A stretch of 9,938 nucleotides of DNA from DASVEG01 sp036380695 (lineage in GTDB: Bacteria; Actinomycetota; Acidimicrobiia; Acidimicrobiales; CADCTF01): assembly GCA_036380695.1 (NCBI GenBank), contig DASVEG010000052.1, forward strand, positions 1 to 9,938. The letters run 5' to 3'. Position numbers and translations under genes: made by a program. Positions 7,083-9,938 of the stretch are shown here, in pieces. The notes below the pieces were generated by a model, which was not told where the DNA came from, did not search any database, and saw only the letters and a program-made list of their open reading frames with translations. Position 1 is the first letter of the stretch, and every line of letters starts with the position of its first letter.

Positions 7083-7088
7083 TAACCT
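7083..7088 (+). promoter_or_regulatory. Probable -10 box for the ThyX-like gene (leaderless GTG)
   Basis: TAACCT fits TANNNT and ends 8 bases before the GTG at 7097, so the transcript would begin at or beside the start codon. No Shine-Dalgarno sequence is present. A second box, TACCGT at 7024-7029, could be an upstream promoter on the same strand. No -35 match is convincing. Confidence 0.4.
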
Positions 7089-7096
7089 CGCGGCCA

Positions 7097-8731
7097 GTGC
7101 TCTACACCGCCGAGGAGTTCACGCCGGACGAGCAGGAGATCCTGCGCCGGTACTTCACGAACCTCGACCTGCCGGTGTTCGCCCTCGTCAACCTTCCCGA
7201 GGTCGTGAAGGGCGCGCTCTTCGCCCGGTACTCGCGCTCGCCGAAGAGCCTGCGGCGGTTGTTCCTCGACGAATTCGTGGGCGAGCTCGACATCGCCGGC
7301 GACGCCACCATCGATGCGACGGTGGGCCTCAAGCGGGCAGAGGAGCTCTACGACCGCGTCTTCATGGAGTACGGCGACGACTCGGTCGCGCAGCTCGGCG
7401 GCGTGCACCTCGCGTGCGAGCAGGCGTCGAACGTGCTGACGAAGGTGCTCGAGTGGGGGCGCCTGATGGCGTACCTCGAGCAGTCGACCAGGTACATCGC
7501 GTACGACGAGCGCGTCGAGGGCCGCTACCGCTACTACCGCGACCCGCTGATCATGGGCTCGCCACTCGGCCTGCGCTACATCGGCGACCTCGACCGCCTG
7601 TTCGACGCGTACGCGGAGCTCGTGCCCGTGCTCGGTGCCTACTTCGCGGCGCGGTACCCGAAGCAGCCAGGTGACTCCGACTTCGTCCACCGCCAAGCGA
7701 TCAAGGCGAAGGCGTTCGACGCGGTGCGCGGCATCCTGCCCGCGGCGGCGCAGTCGAACGTCGGCATCTACGGCACCGGCCAGGCCTACGAGCAGTTGCT
7801 GCTCCGCATGCGGGCCCACCCGCTGCCCGAGGCTCGCTCGTACGCCGACCTGATGCTCGAAGAGCTCCGCAAGGTGATCCCGAGCTTCCTCAAGCGGGTC
7901 GACCTTCCCGACCGCGGCGGCGCGTGGTCGGCGTACCTCGAGACGAACCGCAAGGCGATGCAGCACGTCGCCGCCGACCTGCTCGCCGCGGCCGCGGCGG
8001 AAGCGGCCGCCATCGCGGGCGACGGGGGAGCGCAGCCGGTGACCGCGGTCGACCTCGTCGACTTCGACCCCGACGGCGAGGACAAGCTCGTCGCCGCGAT
8101 GCTGTACCCGTTCTCGCACCTGCCCGAGGACGCGCTGCTGGCCCACGTGCGCTGCATGTCGACCGACGACAAGATCGCCGTCGTCCGGGCCTACGCGGGG
8201 GAGCGGGGCAACCGCCGCCATCGCCCCGGCCGGGCCCTCGAGCGGGTCGACTACCGCTTCGACGTGTTGTCCGACTACGGCGCGTTCCGCGACCTGCAGC
8301 GCCACCGCATGCTCACGATCGAGTGGCAGTCGCTGTCGACGAGGCACGGCTACGTGCTGCCCGAGGCCGTGGTGGAGGCCGGCGCCAGGGATCGCTTCGA
8401 GCTGGCGATGGAGCGCTCGGCGCGGCTGCACGACGACCTGTACGCGACGTTCGGCGACCCGCAGGCGGGCTACGGCGTGTCGCTCGCGTACCGCATCCGC
8501 TACGTCATGCAGATGAACGCTCGGGCGGCGATGCACCTCGTCGAGCTGCGGTCGGGGCCCCAGGGCCACCCCGAGTACCGGTTCGTGGCCCAGGAGATGC
8601 ACCGCCTCATCCGCGAGCGGGCCGGCCACCACGCGGTCGCCGAGCTCATGTCGTTCGTCGACTACTCCCAACCCGAGCTCGAGCGCCTCGAGTCCGAACG
8701 CCGCGCCGAGGCCCGCCGCCAGTCTCGGTAG
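7097..8731 (+). CDS. Double-domain FAD-dependent thymidylate synthase-like protein (ThyX-like)
   Basis: A 544-residue protein, roughly twice the length of ordinary ThyX (about 220-260), built from two ThyX-like copies. ThyX makes dTMP from dUMP with methylenetetrahydrofolate and FAD, using the RHRx7S motif. The C-terminal copy has this motif exactly: RHRMLTIEWQS (402-412, S412). It also has NARAAMHLVELRSGPQGHPEYRF (474-496), which resembles the family's N-R-LLHF-LR...EIR segment. The N-terminal copy has EWGRLMAYLEQSTRY (119-133), where the RHR is lost but the EQSxRY ending is kept, and a matching later segment QSNVGIYGTGQAYEQLLLRM (219-238). The start is GTG 7097 (LYTAEEFTPDE), directly after a -10-like TAACCT; the open frame back to 6776 is antisense to the neighbouring gene and is rejected. 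Whether the protein still makes dTMP or is a non-canonical relative cannot be told. No thyA or folate gene is in view. A hairpin follows 10 bases after the stop. Confidence 0.85.
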   Translation: MLYTAEEFTPDEQEILRRYFTNLDLPVFALVNLPEVVKGALFARYSRSPKSLRRLFLDEFVGELDIAGDATIDATVGLKRAEELYDRVFMEYGDDSVAQLGGVHLACEQASNVLTKVLEWGRLMAYLEQSTRYIAYDERVEGRYRYYRDPLIMGSPLGLRYIGDLDRLFDAYAELVPVLGAYFAARYPKQPGDSDFVHRQAIKAKAFDAVRGILPAAAQSNVGIYGTGQAYEQLLLRMRAHPLPEARSYADLMLEELRKVIPSFLKRVDLPDRGGAWSAYLETNRKAMQHVAADLLAAAAAEAAAIAGDGGAQPVTAVDLVDFDPDGEDKLVAAMLYPFSHLPEDALLAHVRCMSTDDKIAVVRAYAGERGNRRHRPGRALERVDYRFDVLSDYGAFRDLQRHRMLTIEWQSLSTRHGYVLPEAVVEAGARDRFELAMERSARLHDDLYATFGDPQAGYGVSLAYRIRYVMQMNARAAMHLVELRSGPQGHPEYRFVAQEMHRLIRERAGHHAVAELMSFVDYSQPELERLESERRAEARRQSR

Positions 8732-8740
8732 CCCTTCCGT

Positions 8741-8783
8741 TTTGGGCGCGAAAGGAGCCATATACGGCACTTTCGCGCCCAAA
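8741..8783. repeat. 14-bp perfect inverted repeat after the ThyX-like gene
   Basis: Arms 8741-8754 (TTTGGGCGCGAAAG) and 8770-8783 are exact reverse complements around a 15-base loop. In the loop, GCC (8757-8759) can pair with GGC (8766-8768), extending the stem past a small internal bulge and leaving a six-base ATATAC tip. It begins 10 bases after the stop, so it may protect or end the ThyX-like mRNA. However, no U tract follows the stem on either strand: T lies 5' and A lies 3', the reverse of a standard intrinsic terminator. Its A/T polarity is the same as that of the 2842-2886 palindrome. It could instead be a dispersed repeat. Confidence 0.85.
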
Positions 8784-8864
8784 TCCGAAGAGCGGCGCTC
8801 AAGCCGCGGACGGCCCTTCCCGAGAATGTTGGTGGAGGGGTTGTTGTGACTGGTGTGAAACGGG

Positions 8865-8890
8865 TACCGTCGGACGGGGCGGAGAGGGGA
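8865..8890 (+). promoter_or_regulatory. Probable -10 box and Shine-Dalgarno of the LysM-M23 gene
   Basis: GGGTACCGT contains TACCGT (8865-8870), matching the TANNNT boxes elsewhere in the window. A weak -35-like TTGTTG lies at 8841-8846, 18 bases upstream. Transcription would start near 8877. A purine-rich GGAGAGGGGA (8881-8890) then lies 8 bases before the ATG at 8899. Unlike the other genes, this one has a short leader and a real ribosome binding site. Confidence 0.5.
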
Positions 8891-8898
8891 GACCTCTC

Positions 8899-9759
8899 AT
8901 GAAAGCTGCGCGCCCGCTCGTCTTGCTCACCGTGGTGTTGGCCCTCGGCGGGGCAGGGACCGGCACGTACACGTTGAAGTGGGGCGACACGCTGGGTCGG
9001 GTCGCGAAGAAGTTCGGTGTGCCGATCGAGTCGCTGACGGCCGCCAACAACATCACCAACCCGAACAAGGTCCGCGAGGGCACGACCCTCACGATCCCCG
9101 ACAAGGCCGCGGCCCAGGTGGCGGTGGCCAAGCCGATCGCCGCGGTCGGGGGCGGGACCAAGGTCCACAAGGTGGCCAAGGGCGAGACCCTGGGGTCGAT
9201 CGCCCGCAAGTACAAGGTCACCGTCGACGAGCTCAAGCAGCTCAACAAGATCACCAACGAGCGCCGCGTCCGAGACGGCCGCGAGCTCACGTTGCCGGCC
9301 TCGGCGGAGGGGGCACCGGCGGGGAGCAGCCAGGGCTCGGCGCCGAACCGACCGCAGCCGCTCTGCCCCGTGCAGGGCGCAGGGAAGTTCGACTTCTCGA
9401 ACAGCTTCGGCGCTCCCCGCCATGGCGGTCGCAACCACGCGGGCAACGACATCTTCGCCAAGCGGGGCACGCCCGTCATCGCGTCGGTGACCGGCACGCT
9501 CAAGCGGGCCGACGGCTCGCGAGCGGGCCTCGCCTACTACATCGAGGGGGAGGACGGCGTCACCTACTACGGCGCGCACCTCGACTCGATGACGGTCGCC
9601 GGCGGTCGCGTCGAACGGGGTCAGAAGCTCGGCACGGTCGGCACCACGGGCAACGCCCGTGGCACGCCGCCCCACCTGCACTTCGAGGTCCACCCCGGGG
9701 GCGGTGGCGCCATCGACCCGTACGGCTACCTGCGCGCGTGGTGCACCTCCACCCGTTAA
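8899..9759 (+). CDS. Secreted LysM-LysM-M23 peptidoglycan endopeptidase
   Basis: A 286-residue protein. Residues 1-about 22 are a signal peptide (KAARP then LVLLTVVLALGG). LysM domain 1 covers about 24-67 (YTLKWGDTLGRVAKKFGV...AANNI...GTTLTIP) and LysM domain 2 about 88-132 (HKVAKGETLGSIARKYKVTVDELKQLN...RELTLP); LysM binds the N-acetylglucosamine-containing glycan of peptidoglycan. After a flexible linker (133-153), residues 155-283 form an M23 (lysostaphin/LytM-type) metallopeptidase. Its zinc ligands are visible: H180 and D184 in HAGND, and H261 in HLHFEVH (259-265), with H227 and H259 as likely catalytic histidines. All key residues are present, so an active enzyme that cleaves peptide cross-links during wall growth or cell separation is likely. 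C156 and C282 flank the domain and may form a disulfide. ATG 8899 is supported by the signal peptide and by GGAGAGGGGA 8 bases upstream. The frame stays open back to 7924, inside the previous gene, by chance. Confidence 0.93.
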   Translation: MKAARPLVLLTVVLALGGAGTGTYTLKWGDTLGRVAKKFGVPIESLTAANNITNPNKVREGTTLTIPDKAAAQVAVAKPIAAVGGGTKVHKVAKGETLGSIARKYKVTVDELKQLNKITNERRVRDGRELTLPASAEGAPAGSSQGSAPNRPQPLCPVQGAGKFDFSNSFGAPRHGGRNHAGNDIFAKRGTPVIASVTGTLKRADGSRAGLAYYIEGEDGVTYYGAHLDSMTVAGGRVERGQKLGTVGTTGNARGTPPHLHFEVHPGGGGAIDPYGYLRAWCTSTR

Positions 9760-9766
9760 GCGAACG

Positions 9767-9780
9767 CGAAGAAAACTTCG
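9767..9780. terminator. Weak hairpin after the LysM-M23 gene
   Basis: CGAAG-AAAA-CTTCG forms a 5-bp stem with a four-base loop 7 bases after the stop. No U tract follows and the stem is short, so a terminator role is only a possibility. Confidence 0.2.
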
Positions 9781-9837
9781 AACGTCGCTGACCAGTCATA
9801 ACGCGCGGTCTCGCAGGTGGCTTCGCCCAAGCCCCGC

Positions 9838-9866
9838 TTGACGCGCTTGCGCCGCCGCGCCATAAC
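9838..9866 (+). promoter_or_regulatory. Sigma70-type promoter pointing out of the window
   Basis: TTGACG (9838-9843; five of six to TTGACA) and CATAAC (9861-9866; four of six to TATAAT) are separated by exactly 17 bases. Transcription should begin near 9873. A purine-rich GGGAGGGG follows at 9927-9934, just before the end of the window, and could be the Shine-Dalgarno of a gene starting beyond it. The ATG at 9935-9937 directly abuts that stretch, which is closer than usual, so the true start may lie further on. Confidence 0.5.
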
Positions 9867-9938
9867 TAGCGACGGTCCTAGCGCCCCACTCGCCAGGTCG
9901 TGGGCCTCTCGGTCGGTTCGCCGGTCGGGAGGGGATGA

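Noticed and set aside
6959..8782. Very long minus-strand open frame opposite the ThyX-like gene
   Set aside because: The frame mirrors the codon pattern of the plus-strand gene and shows no domain; the RHRx7S motif and duplicated domains on the plus strand are decisive.
7924..8898. N-terminal extension of the LysM-M23 frame into the ThyX-like gene
   Set aside because: Arg/Pro/Gly-rich out-of-frame sequence; the ATG at 8899 has a Shine-Dalgarno and a signal peptide.
9760..9938. A tRNA or other small RNA gene in the final 179 bases
   Set aside because: No cloverleaf, no T-loop-like GTTCRA in a paired context and no CCA end could be assembled; only the promoter and purine tract are supportable.

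Overview
The window reads as a high-GC actinobacterial chromosome segment, most likely from Acidimicrobiia or a near relative. This is inferred from about 70% G+C in most genes, a secreted protein ending in GYW...DGGIF...FGDA repeats (a style I associate with that class), a double-length ThyX-like protein, a septum-formation family protein, and several apparently leaderless starts with TANNNT boxes. It holds eight protein genes, all complete within the window, and no tRNA, rRNA, CRISPR array, transposase or integrase that I can see. No gap between genes exceeds 300 bases.

Layout. (1) 20-979, minus: a membrane-anchored protein with two tandem septum-formation domains. (2) 1045-2763, minus: an OLD-like ATPase-TOPRIM protein, probably a nuclease and possibly a single-gene phage defence factor. 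Its G+C is visibly lower than that of its neighbours, so it looks acquired. (3) 2764-2948: a divergent intergenic region carrying a perfect 22-bp-arm palindrome. (4) 2949-3941, plus: an MDR-family zinc-binding dehydrogenase that keeps the structural zinc cysteines but lacks the catalytic zinc ligands. (5) 4005-5936, plus: a secreted protein with ASH/choice-of-anchor-D-like domains and six propeller-like C-terminal repeats. (6) 5948-6433 and 6433-6996, minus: a DUF421 membrane protein preceded, with a one-base overlap, by a single-span membrane protein of unknown function. (7) 7097-8731, plus: the double-domain ThyX-like protein, followed by a 14-bp hairpin. (8) 8899-9759, plus: a LysM-LysM-M23 peptidoglycan hydrolase, followed by a good sigma70-type promoter that points out of the window.

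How the genes fit together. Four of the eight are cell-envelope genes: the septum-domain protein, the secreted repeat protein, the DUF421 pair counted as one unit, and the LysM-M23 hydrolase. The ThyX-like protein and the dehydrogenase are metabolic. The OLD-like gene stands apart in composition and probable role. No multigene pathway is evident. The best candidates for something undescribed are the OLD-like gene with its neighbouring palindrome, and the ThyX-like protein in which the signature motif is divided between two domain copies.
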